DNA of 64,000 nucleotides from Korobacter sp963703075 (GTDB lineage: Bacteria; Acidobacteriota; Terriglobia; Terriglobales; Acidobacteriaceae), in contig OY969786.1 of the NCBI GenBank assembly GCA_963703075.1, forward strand, positions 1,488,001 through 1,552,000, written 5' to 3'. The translations under genes and the position numbers were made by a program. How positions within the stretch are numbered: the stretch's first letter is position 1; each line of letters opens with the position of its first letter. Below the pieces are notes generated by a model. The model searched no databases and was not told where the DNA came from. It saw nothing but the letters and a program-made list of their open reading frames with translations. Positions 52,449-60,478 of this stretch are shown here, piece by piece.

Positions 52449-52689
52449 CGCAAGGCCGGTCGGAAATTCCCACGATTTAAGTTCTGTGTGTGTGACGGGA
52501 GCACAGCGTTCCACCGCATGGTGGACCTCTACGCGAGGATGGCGTAAGTGCAACCCTCCGTGACCGCCTTCCAGGCGATTGAATCCACTGTGCAACATTG
52601 CTCAGACGCCCGGCCCTGCAATGAGCCATGCTTAAGATTCAGAAAAGCTGCCCCTAGCGCCGGCGCTTCTCGCAGGAGGAACATCGGCC

Positions 52690-53331
52690 ATGAACTCTCA
52701 CCGTATCCTCATTGTTGACGACGAATCCTCTGTCCGCGAACTTATGTCCCACCTGCTGACTGCCGCCGGATATGCAGTCGCAACCGCAAGAGACGGGTTC
52801 GAAGGACTACTCCAACTGAAAGCAAGCGGCGCAGATTTGATCATCTCCGACCTCAACATGCCCAACATGTCTGGCTTCGAGTTCCTCTCGGTGGTGCGCC
52901 GTCGTTTCCCCGGGATCCCCGTCATCGCTATCAGCGGTGCTTACGAATCCGGCGAAACCGTGCCCGGCGGGGTTATTGCCGACGCCTTCTATCCCAAGGG
53001 CAGCCGAGCCCCTGAAGACCTGCTGCGAACCGTCGCGGACGTGATGGAAACCTCCAGGGATTGGGCCAGCCACCACCAACGCCAGTCGGCGCCCGTATGG
53101 ATTCCCCGCAACGGCCTCAATTCGAAAGGCGTGCCCTTCGTCTTGATCACCTGCTCCGAATGTTTCCGTTCCTTTCCCAACAACGCCACCCTGGAAGCAG
53201 CCCATGAGATCCAGGAGAGCCCATGCGTCTTCTGCTGTGCGACCGTGCGCTACATCGTGGACTTCTCCGTCGACGTCATCTCAACCGCTAAGCAAGACAG
53301 CGCACTCAACACAATGCTCCAGCGGTCGTAA
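52690..53331 (+). CDS. Orphan response regulator with C-terminal Cys-pair domain
   Basis: 213 residues. A receiver domain (about 5-120) has VDDESSVREL and the phospho-acceptor Asp in ISDLNMPNMSG near residue 56, with the late Ser/Lys as AISGA and YPKGS. The C-terminal 60 residues carry two Cys pairs, TCSECFRSF and SPCVFCCATV, in the spacing of a zinc ribbon. There is no DNA-binding domain of a standard type. AGGAGG lies 10 nt before the ATG. No histidine kinase nearby. Confidence 0.85.
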   Translation: MNSHRILIVDDESSVRELMSHLLTAAGYAVATARDGFEGLLQLKASGADLIISDLNMPNMSGFEFLSVVRRRFPGIPVIAISGAYESGETVPGGVIADAFYPKGSRAPEDLLRTVADVMETSRDWASHHQRQSAPVWIPRNGLNSKGVPFVLITCSECFRSFPNNATLEAAHEIQESPCVFCCATVRYIVDFSVDVISTAKQDSALNTMLQRS

Positions 53332-53343
53332 TGTTGCAGGTCA

Positions 53344-53783
53344 TCACGGCCCGTCCGGCGCGCCGCCGTCTGCCACGACTTTCCAGCTCCCATCTTTTTG
53401 CTTCTGCCACACGGTGAGATACGTCCCTCGAAAGCTCACTTCTTTCCCGTCCTTAGGAAACCGTACCGTGAACTTTCCTACCGTGTATCCCATTGTGCCC
53501 GAGGGAAACATCTCCGCCTTCGTCGGCTCCCACGTCAGCTTGAAGTCAGGGTTGTCGAAGCTTTGTTTCATCGAGGCCCGCACCTCGTCGAGCCCCTTAT
53601 ATCCGGCGTCTCCGAAGGTCACGACGTTCGGCGCCATGTAGCTCATCCAGCCTTCCAGTCGCTGCGCCGCAACTGCTTTACAGAGTCCCGGTCAGCCTGC
53701 ATCAATCCGTCGGCCGGATCGGCGGCGAACACACCTCCGCACAGCCCAAGCACGGCGATCCACAACAGGAGCATCTTGCGCAT
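53344..53783 (-). CDS. Secreted SnoaL-like (DUF4440-type) protein, frameshifted
   Basis: Starts at MRKMLLLWIAV with a signal peptide cut around FAADP, then ADGLMQADRDSV. The frame is then lost near 53676-53684, and a second frame continues KAVAAQRLEGWMSYMAPNVVTF, a normal NTF2-like sequence, to the end (YLTVWQKQKDGSWKVVAD). One missing base would join them into about 146 residues. The GGGAA before the ATG is a fair ribosome binding site. Ligand unknown. Confidence 0.75.
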
Positions 53784-53823
53784 GCTGGTTCCCTTTTTTT
53801 CAGTCCAGGCTAAGGGCGAGGTC

Positions 53824-54384
53824 CTAGTGCAGGGTGCCCATCTTGTCCATGGGCCAATACGCAAACACCGCTTTGCCGTAGATCAATGGCTCTGGAACGG
53901 GACCGAAATCGCGGCTGTCGTTCGAGAGATTGCGGTGGTCGCCGAGCACGAAGAAGGCATGCGCCGGAACGGTCGTCTCGGGATAGGTTCGTGTGTCGAT
54001 GTAATCGGTCGGCACGTACGACTCGCGTACGCGGCGGTCATTCACGTAGAGAATCCCATCGTCAATGTGCACCCGATCGCCGCCCACGGCGACTACGCGC
54101 TTGATGTAGCTCTTGGAAGGATCGAGCGGGTAGCGGAACACGATGACATCGCCCCGTGAAATCGGCTCCAGCTTGTACACGAATTTGTTGATGAAGATGC
54201 GTTCCTGGTCGGTGAGCCCGGGCATCATGCTCGTGCCCTCGACCTTCACCGGCTGGTACAGGAAGATGATGATGAACGCAGAAACCGCCAGTGAGATGAA
54301 GATATCGCGCGCCCAGACCTGCCAGATATGCAGCGACGAAGCCGGCGGTGGGAGGAGCTCTGCGTTCGGCGCTTCTTGCGTCAT
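53824..54384 (-). CDS. lepB: Signal peptidase I
   Basis: Cleaves N-terminal signal peptides at the outer face of the inner membrane. 186 residues from the ATG at 54384, which has GGAG 4 nt before it; the ORF that reaches 55137 is mostly non-coding. One N-terminal membrane anchor (about 26-43), catalytic Ser52 in VEGTSMMPGL, and the general-base Lys95 in YIKRVVAVGGD. The late GDHRNLSNDSRDFG box is the conserved domain E of the family. A TATAAT box lies at 54427-54432. Confidence 0.95.
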   Translation of the reverse strand: MTQEAPNAELLPPPASSLHIWQVWARDIFISLAVSAFIIIFLYQPVKVEGTSMMPGLTDQERIFINKFVYKLEPISRGDVIVFRYPLDPSKSYIKRVVAVGGDRVHIDDGILYVNDRRVRESYVPTDYIDTRTYPETTVPAHAFFVLGDHRNLSNDSRDFGPVPEPLIYGKAVFAYWPMDKMGTLH

Positions 54385-54426
54385 TCCACTCCGCGTACTC
54401 TGGGCATAGCGCCCCAGTCCACTCAA

Positions 54427-54432
54427 ATTATA
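54427..54432 (-). promoter_or_regulatory. -10 box TATAAT of lepB
   Basis: Minus-strand TATAAT, 42 nt before the lepB ATG. Confidence 0.5.
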
Positions 54433-54513
54433 CGGCGAAACCCGGCCTGTCCGCCGACCCCGTCCGACTCGATGGTGACCCCAACGTGCGATAGAATTCC
54501 CACGAGGTTTCCG

Positions 54514-54954
54514 TTGAAAAAGCCACTCCTTCTTGCCCCAATGATCGCCCTGCTCGCAATCCTTGCGCTTGCCCAAACTGATAATTCGGTTCCGGCCTTC
54601 AACCCCAATCCGCCGGCCAAAACCGATAACCTTCCTCCCATCCTGCCCAAAGGCGAACGCTGGGGTGAAAGCTTCCAGAGCCCCGTCCAAGTACACGCCT
54701 ACGAACTGGCCGAGAAGATTCCCAACGTGCTCCATCAGCTTCCCTGCTATTGCCACTGTGATCGCATGGGCCACAAGAGCCTTCGCACCTGCTATGAAAC
54801 CACCCATGGCGCGCATTGCGATACCTGCATGAAGGAGCTCTACTACGCCTATCAGCAAACGAAACTGAAGAAGACCCCGAAACAAATCCGCGAGGGCATT
54901 ATCCGCGGCGAGTGGGAAGCCATCGATCTCGATTCCGCCGTCTCGATAAATTGA
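54514..54954 (+). CDS. Secreted PCYCGC-motif protein
   Basis: 146 residues. The TTG at 54514 is chosen because GAGG sits 6 nt before it and it yields a full signal peptide (MKKPLLLAPMIALLAIL, cleavage after LAQ). The central CYCHCDRMGHKSLRTC and the following HGAHCDTCMKE carry six Cys, the pattern of PCYCGC-motif (lipo)proteins, here PCYCHC. The Cys and His residues suggest a metal or redox centre in the periplasm. The rest is helical. Divergent from lepB. Confidence 0.75.
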   Translation: MKKPLLLAPMIALLAILALAQTDNSVPAFNPNPPAKTDNLPPILPKGERWGESFQSPVQVHAYELAEKIPNVLHQLPCYCHCDRMGHKSLRTCYETTHGAHCDTCMKELYYAYQQTKLKKTPKQIREGIIRGEWEAIDLDSAVSIN

Positions 54955-55115
54955 GGAGAAATAAGGGCCATTCCCGTCACGGAAACCCTCCATTCTCTCC
55001 ACAAGTTGACGTGGCGATTGATTGCAGGTATAAACCGTGCTTGCCTTCGCATTCTGCCGTTTTCCACAGCCCGCGATAGGTGGCACGCCGAAGCTTGATT
55101 CAACGGGGCGTTTGA

Positions 55116-55766
55116 ATGAAAAAGAAAGCGCCACCACAAGTTAAAGAAATAATGGCTAAGTCTAACCAAGCAAAGCCCACTACAAAGCGAAAAGGCGGCG
55201 AGCCAGACCCCGCCTCCAACTCCGGCAAAGCATTAAGCCCGTCCCATGAACCGCGTTTTGCACAGGCTGTGCAAAACTACGAGTCCGGCCTGAAGGCCAT
55301 GCAGGCCCATAAATTCGATAAAGCCATCGGATTTCTTGAGAAGGTCGTCGCCGGCCCCAGTCCTGAACTGGCGGACCGCGCCGCGCTGCATTTGAACCAC
55401 TGCCGCCAGCAGGTTTCGCGTGGCGATCCCGCCAGCAAGTTCAAGTCGCCCGAAGAGCATTACGACTACGCGATTTCGTTGGTCAACATGGGCGATTACA
55501 TTACCGCGCGCGAACATTTCGACAAGCTGCTGAAAGCCCATCCCACGAAAGACTATGTCTGGTACGGCGCGGCGGCCTTGGAATGTTTGACCGGGCACTT
55601 TCCCGAAGCGCTAAGGGCGCTGGCAGAGTCGATCCGGCTGAACTCCGGCAATCGTTTCCAGGCGCGCAACGACTCCGACTTCAACAACCTGTCGGAGGAT
55701 CCGCGCTTCACCGAGTTGCTGTACCCGGAGGCGGGCTATGAAGGTCCTTCCTCCAGCAACTTCTAA
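55116..55766 (+). CDS. Tetratricopeptide-repeat protein
   Basis: 216 residues. The N-terminus (about 1-45) is Lys- and Pro-rich and disordered. Then TPR-like helices: FAQAVQNYESGLKAMQAHKFDKAIGFLEKVV near residue 48, YDYAISLVNMGDYITAREHFDKLLKAHP near 112, and YVWYGAAALECLTGHFPEALRALAESIRLN near 148. A second ATG at 55152 (MAKSN) is an alternative start; neither has a clear ribosome binding site. A scaffold function is typical, with no partner evident. Confidence 0.8.
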   Translation: MKKKAPPQVKEIMAKSNQAKPTTKRKGGEPDPASNSGKALSPSHEPRFAQAVQNYESGLKAMQAHKFDKAIGFLEKVVAGPSPELADRAALHLNHCRQQVSRGDPASKFKSPEEHYDYAISLVNMGDYITAREHFDKLLKAHPTKDYVWYGAAALECLTGHFPEALRALAESIRLNSGNRFQARNDSDFNNLSEDPRFTELLYPEAGYEGPSSSNF

Positions 55767-55793
55767 CCGCCCCCCGTTTTCTCTGCGGCTCGA

Positions 55794-56849
55794 ATGACTT
55801 CCCTCCAGGATAGGTCGTCGCTGAACGTCGTCGCCATTGGCGGAGGCACGGGCTTGTCGACTTTGCTGCGAGGCCTGAAGCGCTACGTTGGGCGGCCCGA
55901 TGACCCCATTCCCAGCAGCGGCGCCAGCATCAGCAGCCTCACCGCCATCGTCACCGTAAGCGATGACGGCGGTTCCAGCGGACGCCTGCGCAAAGAATTC
56001 AACGTCCCTCCGCCCGGCGATATCCGCAACTGCATCGTCGCCCTCTCCGAAGAAGAAGAGCTCCTCGCGCGCATCTTTCAATATCGCTTCCGCGCCGGCG
56101 AAGGTCTGAAAGACCACAACTTCGGCAACCTGTTTCTCCTCGCGCTCTCCGACCTCACCGGCGACTTCGCAGAGGCGGTGCGCCTGTCATCGGAAGTACT
56201 GGCGACGCGCGGCCGCATCTACCCGGCAACCACCAGCCACGTCCAGCTTGAGGCGGAAATGGACGACGGCAGCAAAGTCGTGGGAGAGACCAAGATTACC
56301 GCCAGCAAACGGAGAATCGTGAAGCTGCGCATGCTGCCTGAAAATGCGGAGCCGATTCCCGACGCCATCAGCGCCATCGAGAACGCCGACCTGATCACCA
56401 TCGGCCCCGGTTCCCTCTTCACCAGCTTGGTCCCAAACCTCCTGGTGGGCGCGGTGCCCAAGGCGCTCTGCGATTCGCACGCGGTGAAAGTCTATGTCTG
56501 TAACCTGATGACGCAGGCCAACGAGAGCCTCGGCCTGAGCGCTGCCGATCACATTCGCGCCATCTACAGCCACGCCAAATGCGAGCTCTTCGATTACGCA
56601 CTCATCAACGATGCGCCCGCCTCCGATGAAATTCGCGCGAACTATGCGAAGGAAGGCCAGGCGCAAATCGCGGTCGACATCGATCGCATTCGCGAACTGG
56701 GCGTGAAGCCGATCCTGGGAAATTATCTCGACTTCTACCGCCGCGCCGAGGACGACGTCCTTCTGGCCCGCCACAATACCCAGCGCGTTGCTGAAGACCT
56801 CATGAAGATCGCAATGGAATCGAAGTCTGCATCGCAACCCTTGTCCTAA
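55794..56849 (+). CDS. yvcK: YvcK/CofD-like protein (gluconeogenesis factor)
   Basis: 351 residues. The nucleotide-sugar-binding loop IGGGTGLSTLLRGLKRY opens the protein, then VSDDGGSSGRLRKEF near residue 56 and GDIRNCIVAL near 76. HNFGNLFLLALSDLTGDF near 105 and ITIGPGSLFTSLVPNLLV near 200 are also family marks. In Bacillus YvcK binds UDP-GlcNAc and is needed for growth on gluconeogenic carbon and for cell shape. No clear Shine-Dalgarno; start at 55794. It shares the 4-nt convergent end with the enolase-family gene. Confidence 0.93.
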   Translation: MTSLQDRSSLNVVAIGGGTGLSTLLRGLKRYVGRPDDPIPSSGASISSLTAIVTVSDDGGSSGRLRKEFNVPPPGDIRNCIVALSEEEELLARIFQYRFRAGEGLKDHNFGNLFLLALSDLTGDFAEAVRLSSEVLATRGRIYPATTSHVQLEAEMDDGSKVVGETKITASKRRIVKLRMLPENAEPIPDAISAIENADLITIGPGSLFTSLVPNLLVGAVPKALCDSHAVKVYVCNLMTQANESLGLSAADHIRAIYSHAKCELFDYALINDAPASDEIRANYAKEGQAQIAVDIDRIRELGVKPILGNYLDFYRRAEDDVLLARHNTQRVAEDLMKIAMESKSASQPLS

Positions 56850-57955
56850 GGGCGCAGCGTTTCTTTCTTCACCGTAATCTTCTCGATCTGGTCCTCGCGC
56901 AGCGGGTATCCAGTTCCCGGCACATCGCGAATGGGGATAAACCCATCTCCATCCACCGTCACCTCCGGCTCGATCACATCCTCTTTCCAATAGCGCTTCG
57001 AGGCGGAGACATCGCCCGGCAGCTTGAAGTTCGGCAAGGTGGAGAGCGCGATGTTGTGCGAGCGACCCAGGCCCGATTCCAGCATCCCGCCGCACCAAAC
57101 CGGCACATCGAATTTCTGCGCGATGTTATGCACCGCGATCGCCTCGCTGAACCCACCGACCCTGCCGACCTTGATGTTGATGATCCGGCACGAACCAAGT
57201 TCCAGCGCTGCCTGCGCATCGCGTGCGTATTCGATCGCTTCATCGAGGCAGATCGCCGTCTTCATCTGCTTCTGCAACACAGCGTGGAAATAAAAGTCGT
57301 CGTTCCACAGCGGCTGCTCGATCATCAGCAGCTTGAATTCCTCGAACTTCTTCAAGTGTTCCAGGTCGGCCAGGGTATAAGCAGAATTGGCGTCGCAACT
57401 CAGCAGAATCTCCGGCCAGCGTTTACGGATTTTCGCCAGCACGTCGACGTCCCACCCGGACTTCACCTTCACCTTGATCCGCTGATAGCCGGCCGCCAGC
57501 TCGGTCTCGATCTTCTCCAGCAACTGCTCGTGCGAATCCTGGATGCCGATGGAAACGCCGCAGGGAATCTTTTTCCGTGTTCCACCCAGCAGCTTCCAGA
57601 GCGGCAGGTTCTTCGCTTTCGCTTCCGCGTCCCAGATCGCATTCTCCAATGCACCTTTGGCCATGCGATGGGCGCGCACTCGCGCCAGCAGCGGCGGAAC
57701 ATTGCTTCCCTTCTCTACCGTCTTGCCCAGCAGCATGGGCGCCAGGTATTCGCGGATCACGTACCACGCGGTATCTACCGACTCGCCACTGTAGAACGGC
57801 GCCTCATCGGCCACGCACTCGCCCCACCCATCCACGCCGTCGCAATGCACCGTCACAAGCATCATGCGCCGGCTGTAAATGCGTCCAAAGCTCGTTTCAA
57901 AAAACTGGACCAGCGGCATCTCCACCTGGCGAATCGTGATTGCTTCAATCTTCAT
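56846..57955 (-). CDS. N-succinylamino acid racemase / o-succinylbenzoate synthase family enzyme
   Basis: 369 residues of the enolase superfamily (MenC2/NSAR-OSBS type). All key residues are seen: KxK in IKVKVK near residue 165, metal ligands in SCDANSAY, LMIEQPL and ICLDEAI, and the second base Lys in INIKVGRVGG near 269. The SGLGRSHNIAL segment is a family mark. It starts at 57955, overlapping the end of a GNAT acyltransferase by 11 nt. In Geobacillus and relatives this pairing serves to turn D- into L-amino acids through N-succinyl intermediates. OSBS activity for menaquinone is also possible. Confidence 0.9.
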   Translation of the reverse strand: MKIEAITIRQVEMPLVQFFETSFGRIYSRRMMLVTVHCDGVDGWGECVADEAPFYSGESVDTAWYVIREYLAPMLLGKTVEKGSNVPPLLARVRAHRMAKGALENAIWDAEAKAKNLPLWKLLGGTRKKIPCGVSIGIQDSHEQLLEKIETELAAGYQRIKVKVKSGWDVDVLAKIRKRWPEILLSCDANSAYTLADLEHLKKFEEFKLLMIEQPLWNDDFYFHAVLQKQMKTAICLDEAIEYARDAQAALELGSCRIINIKVGRVGGFSEAIAVHNIAQKFDVPVWCGGMLESGLGRSHNIALSTLPNFKLPGDVSASKRYWKEDVIEPEVTVDGDGFIPIRDVPGTGYPLREDQIEKITVKKETLRP

Positions 57956-58733
57956 TCGGGTTCGCTCCGCTCGCGTAGGTCCAGTCTTCGTCCCATCGTC
58001 CGACCAGGAAAGCGCCATTTCCCTCGGCATCGCGTTCATAGCCGAGGCAGGCAAGGCCGCGCCCAAAGCTCGACAGCAAAAGATCCCGGTTGCGCGACTG
58101 CACCTCTTTGGCGCGAGCCCGGGTCGGCTCTTCCGCCTTCCATTTGTAAATCGCCGCCGGAACCTCGATGCGCAACTCGGTATGGATCGGTGGCAACGAG
58201 CCGGTGCTCAACAGCGTCTCTACGCGCTTCGATTTCAGCCACCACTCCGCGAGCAGGCGATCGGTCGGCAGAAACCCCGACAGGGGCGAGCTCGTAATGC
58301 CGTACTGATTGATGTTGTAACGTCTCGCGATCGCCCCGAGTTTCGTCAGGTTGAGGTAGGCGTTCTTAATCTCTAAAGGATCAAAGGTCCATTCCATCAG
58401 CTCGTAGCCGTGGGCAATCGCATGTTCGCGCTGGAACAGCTTGATCTCCCGGCCCAGCCCCTGGTTGCGATGGCTCTCCGCCACCGCCAGCATGTGCGAA
58501 TGGAGATAAGAGTGGCCGTTGCGGCTACCCGGAATCGCCAGCGCGAAGCCGACCAGTTCCTCTCCGTCATACGCCCCAATGACTTGTCCGCCGATCTTCG
58601 AAGCAACCGAAAACATCCGCAGCGGCACCAGGTCCAGATCGCTGAATCCCCACACGCGTTGTTGGAGCTCGACGCAATCCTCCCACTCCTTCAACTCCGT
58701 GCACACCCGTATCGTGACCCCGGACTGTGTCAT
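57945..58733 (-). CDS. GNAT acyltransferase associated with NSAR (candidate succinyl-CoA:amino acid N-succinyltransferase)
   Basis: 262 residues. The GNAT core is near residues 45-110, with VWGFSDLDLVPLRMF, VGFALAIPG and the acyl-CoA loop VAESHRNQGLGREIKLFQ. The rest of the chain (EWTFDPLEIKNAYLNLTKLGAIARRYN...) is shared with GNAT proteins adjoining NSAR genes. Starts at 58733 (MTQSG), the ATG sharing one base with the mazG stop (TAATG). It overlaps the NSAR-like gene by 11 nt, so the pair is coupled. A matching M20 desuccinylase is not in the window. Confidence 0.85.
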   Translation of the reverse strand: MTQSGVTIRVCTELKEWEDCVELQQRVWGFSDLDLVPLRMFSVASKIGGQVIGAYDGEELVGFALAIPGSRNGHSYLHSHMLAVAESHRNQGLGREIKLFQREHAIAHGYELMEWTFDPLEIKNAYLNLTKLGAIARRYNINQYGITSSPLSGFLPTDRLLAEWWLKSKRVETLLSTGSLPPIHTELRIEVPAAIYKWKAEEPTRARAKEVQSRNRDLLLSSFGRGLACLGYERDAEGNGAFLVGRWDEDWTYASGANPNED

Positions 58734-59638
58734 TACTCTTTTTCTCGTTCCAGACTCTTCGAAAGTTTCCATAGTTCGTCCAATTGCTCGAGTGAAAGAT
58801 CCTCCAGCCTGGTCTGTCGTTCGGCGGCCAGGTTTTCCATCTGGTGAAAACGCGCCCGGAACTTGCGATTGGTGCGCTTCAACGCGGATTCCGAATCGAC
58901 GCGCACATACCGCGCCAGATTGACCACCGTGAATAATAAATCGCCGATCTCATCTTCCAGCCGCGCCTGCACTTCCGGAGCGAGCGTCGCTTCCCCGCTC
59001 GAGCTGGCAACGCCGCGATGGCTGGGCGGCGTGGGCTCACCACCCGGAAAGCTCTTGAGCTCCTCGCGCAGTTCCTGGGTCTCTTCGCCAAGCTTCTCGA
59101 ACAGGCCCTCAATCTGCGGCCATTCGAATCCGACCTGCGCCGCCTTCGAACTGATCTTCCCCGCTTCGATCAATCCCGGCAGCCCCGCGGAAACACTTGC
59201 CAGCAGTGATTTCTTCTTCTGTTCCGCGGCCGCCTCACCGCTGGCCTGCGCTCGCTTCGCCCGTTCTTGCGCCTTCAGCATCTCCCAATTGCGCAGCACC
59301 TCCGCAGAGGTATTCGCCTCCACGTCGCCGAATACATGCGGATGTCGGTTCACCAGCTTAGTCGAGAGCTGCTCGATCACGTCATCAATCGTAAAGCGAT
59401 GCTCCTCAGCCGCCATTTGCGCATAAAAGAGGATCTGCAGCAAAAGGTCGCCCAGCTCGCCCGGCAGCTCTTCCCAGTCGCGATTGTCGATCGCTTCCAG
59501 GACTTCGTAGGTCTCTTCCAGGGTAAAGGGCTTGATCGTATCGAATGTTTGTTCCCGGTCCCACGGACATCCGCCCGGCTCGCGCAAACGCCGCATGATG
59601 GCCACCGCGCGCTCGAATCGTTCTCCTGTCACACTCAT
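58733..59638 (-). CDS. mazG: Nucleoside triphosphate pyrophosphohydrolase MazG
   Basis: 301 residues. Marks are the CPWDREQTFDTIKPFTLEETYEVLEAI start with the metal-binding Glu residues, the EELPGELGDLLLQILFYAQMA EExxD-type site near residue 58, and a second half with the matching EDEIGDLLFTVVNLAR near 235. Hydrolyses non-canonical or excess NTPs. A TAGACT box ends 7 nt before the ATG with no Shine-Dalgarno, so it is probably leaderless. First gene of a mazG-GNAT-NSAR unit. Confidence 0.94.
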   Translation of the reverse strand: MSVTGERFERAVAIMRRLREPGGCPWDREQTFDTIKPFTLEETYEVLEAIDNRDWEELPGELGDLLLQILFYAQMAAEEHRFTIDDVIEQLSTKLVNRHPHVFGDVEANTSAEVLRNWEMLKAQERAKRAQASGEAAAEQKKKSLLASVSAGLPGLIEAGKISSKAAQVGFEWPQIEGLFEKLGEETQELREELKSFPGGEPTPPSHRGVASSSGEATLAPEVQARLEDEIGDLLFTVVNLARYVRVDSESALKRTNRKFRARFHQMENLAAERQTRLEDLSLEQLDELWKLSKSLEREKE

Positions 59639-59645
59639 CGCAAGT

Positions 59646-59651
59646 AGTCTA
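59646..59651 (-). promoter_or_regulatory. -10-like TAGACT box of a leaderless mazG start
   Basis: Minus strand, 7 nt before the ATG at 59638, without a ribosome binding site. Confidence 0.4.
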
Positions 59652-59713
59652 ATTGTTCAATCGAGATTCGTCAGTCGCGGCCTAAAGGTGCGCTGCCAAG
59701 GCGAGCAGGACCG

Positions 59714-60478
59714 ATGCATGATGCAGCTGTGCAGCCAGAACAAGCCTCGAGCCACACGCGTGACATCGGCGAGGTCGCGTTTACCTTTGCGCTCATCGTC
59801 TTCATCCTTTGGATGCCCCGCCCGCAGCAAGGCTGGCTCTCACTCGTCGCCCTCGCCTGGATACTCGGCTCAACTTTCCTGGTGCGCGAGAATCGCAAGG
59901 CGGTAGAACTCGGCATGGGTGGCTTCATGTGTTCGCTCTGGGTGGTGGCGATGGCCCTCGGATTGGCCGCACTGGAGCTGGTCATTGCCCGTCACGAACA
60001 AACCCTCCACCCGCCCCACGAGAACGGCGTGATTCATTACCGCGTTTGGGGATACGTGATCTGGTCGTTCCTGCAGCAGTTCATCCTGCAGGACTATTTC
60101 CTGCTCCGATTATTGCGCGTCTTCCAGAAACCCGCGTGGGCCATCCTAACTTCGGCCAGTCTGTTCGCCCTCGCTCACGTTCCGAATCCCGTGCTCACCT
60201 GCGCTACCTTGATCTGGGGAGTCATCGCCTGCGCGCTCTTCCTGCGCTATCGTGATCTCTATTCGCTGGGTCTGGCCCACGCGGTCTTCGGGCTCACCAT
60301 CGCCATCAGCGTTCCAGCGGCGGTGCACCATAACATGCGCGTCGGACTCGGCTACCTGCGCTACAACCCGCACAACCGGCATACTCACCGCAGCCAGATC
60401 GACCACAGCGTATCGACCGAAGCGTGGGTAACGGCCGATGCCGCGACCCGGCGCTCCTGGCGCCAGGCCCGCCCATAG
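59714..60478 (+). CDS. CPBP-family membrane protein with altered catalytic site
   Basis: 254 residues, about seven membrane helices. It belongs with CPBP (Abi/CaaX) intramembrane proteases, judged from WSFLQQFILQDYFLLRLL near residue 117 and the later FALAHVPNPVL with its conserved His. In active members the first motif is EExxxR; here the Glu pair is Gln-Gln or Gln-Asp. The His near 155 remains. AGGA precedes the ATG closely. The C-terminus overlaps the convergent CPBP gene by 94 nt. Confidence 0.75.
   Translation: MHDAAVQPEQASSHTRDIGEVAFTFALIVFILWMPRPQQGWLSLVALAWILGSTFLVRENRKAVELGMGGFMCSLWVVAMALGLAALELVIARHEQTLHPPHENGVIHYRVWGYVIWSFLQQFILQDYFLLRLLRVFQKPAWAILTSASLFALAHVPNPVLTCATLIWGVIACALFLRYRDLYSLGLAHAVFGLTIAISVPAAVHHNMRVGLGYLRYNPHNRHTHRSQIDHSVSTEAWVTADAATRRSWRQARP

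Noticed and set aside
53824..55137. 437-residue version of signal peptidase I
   Set aside because: The first 250 residues have no lepB features and lie antisense to the PCYCGC gene; the ATG at 54384 has a ribosome binding site and gives a normal enzyme.
57056..58297. 413-residue ORF on the plus strand
   Set aside because: It is antisense to the NSAR-like gene and GNAT, rich in His/Arg, with no domain.
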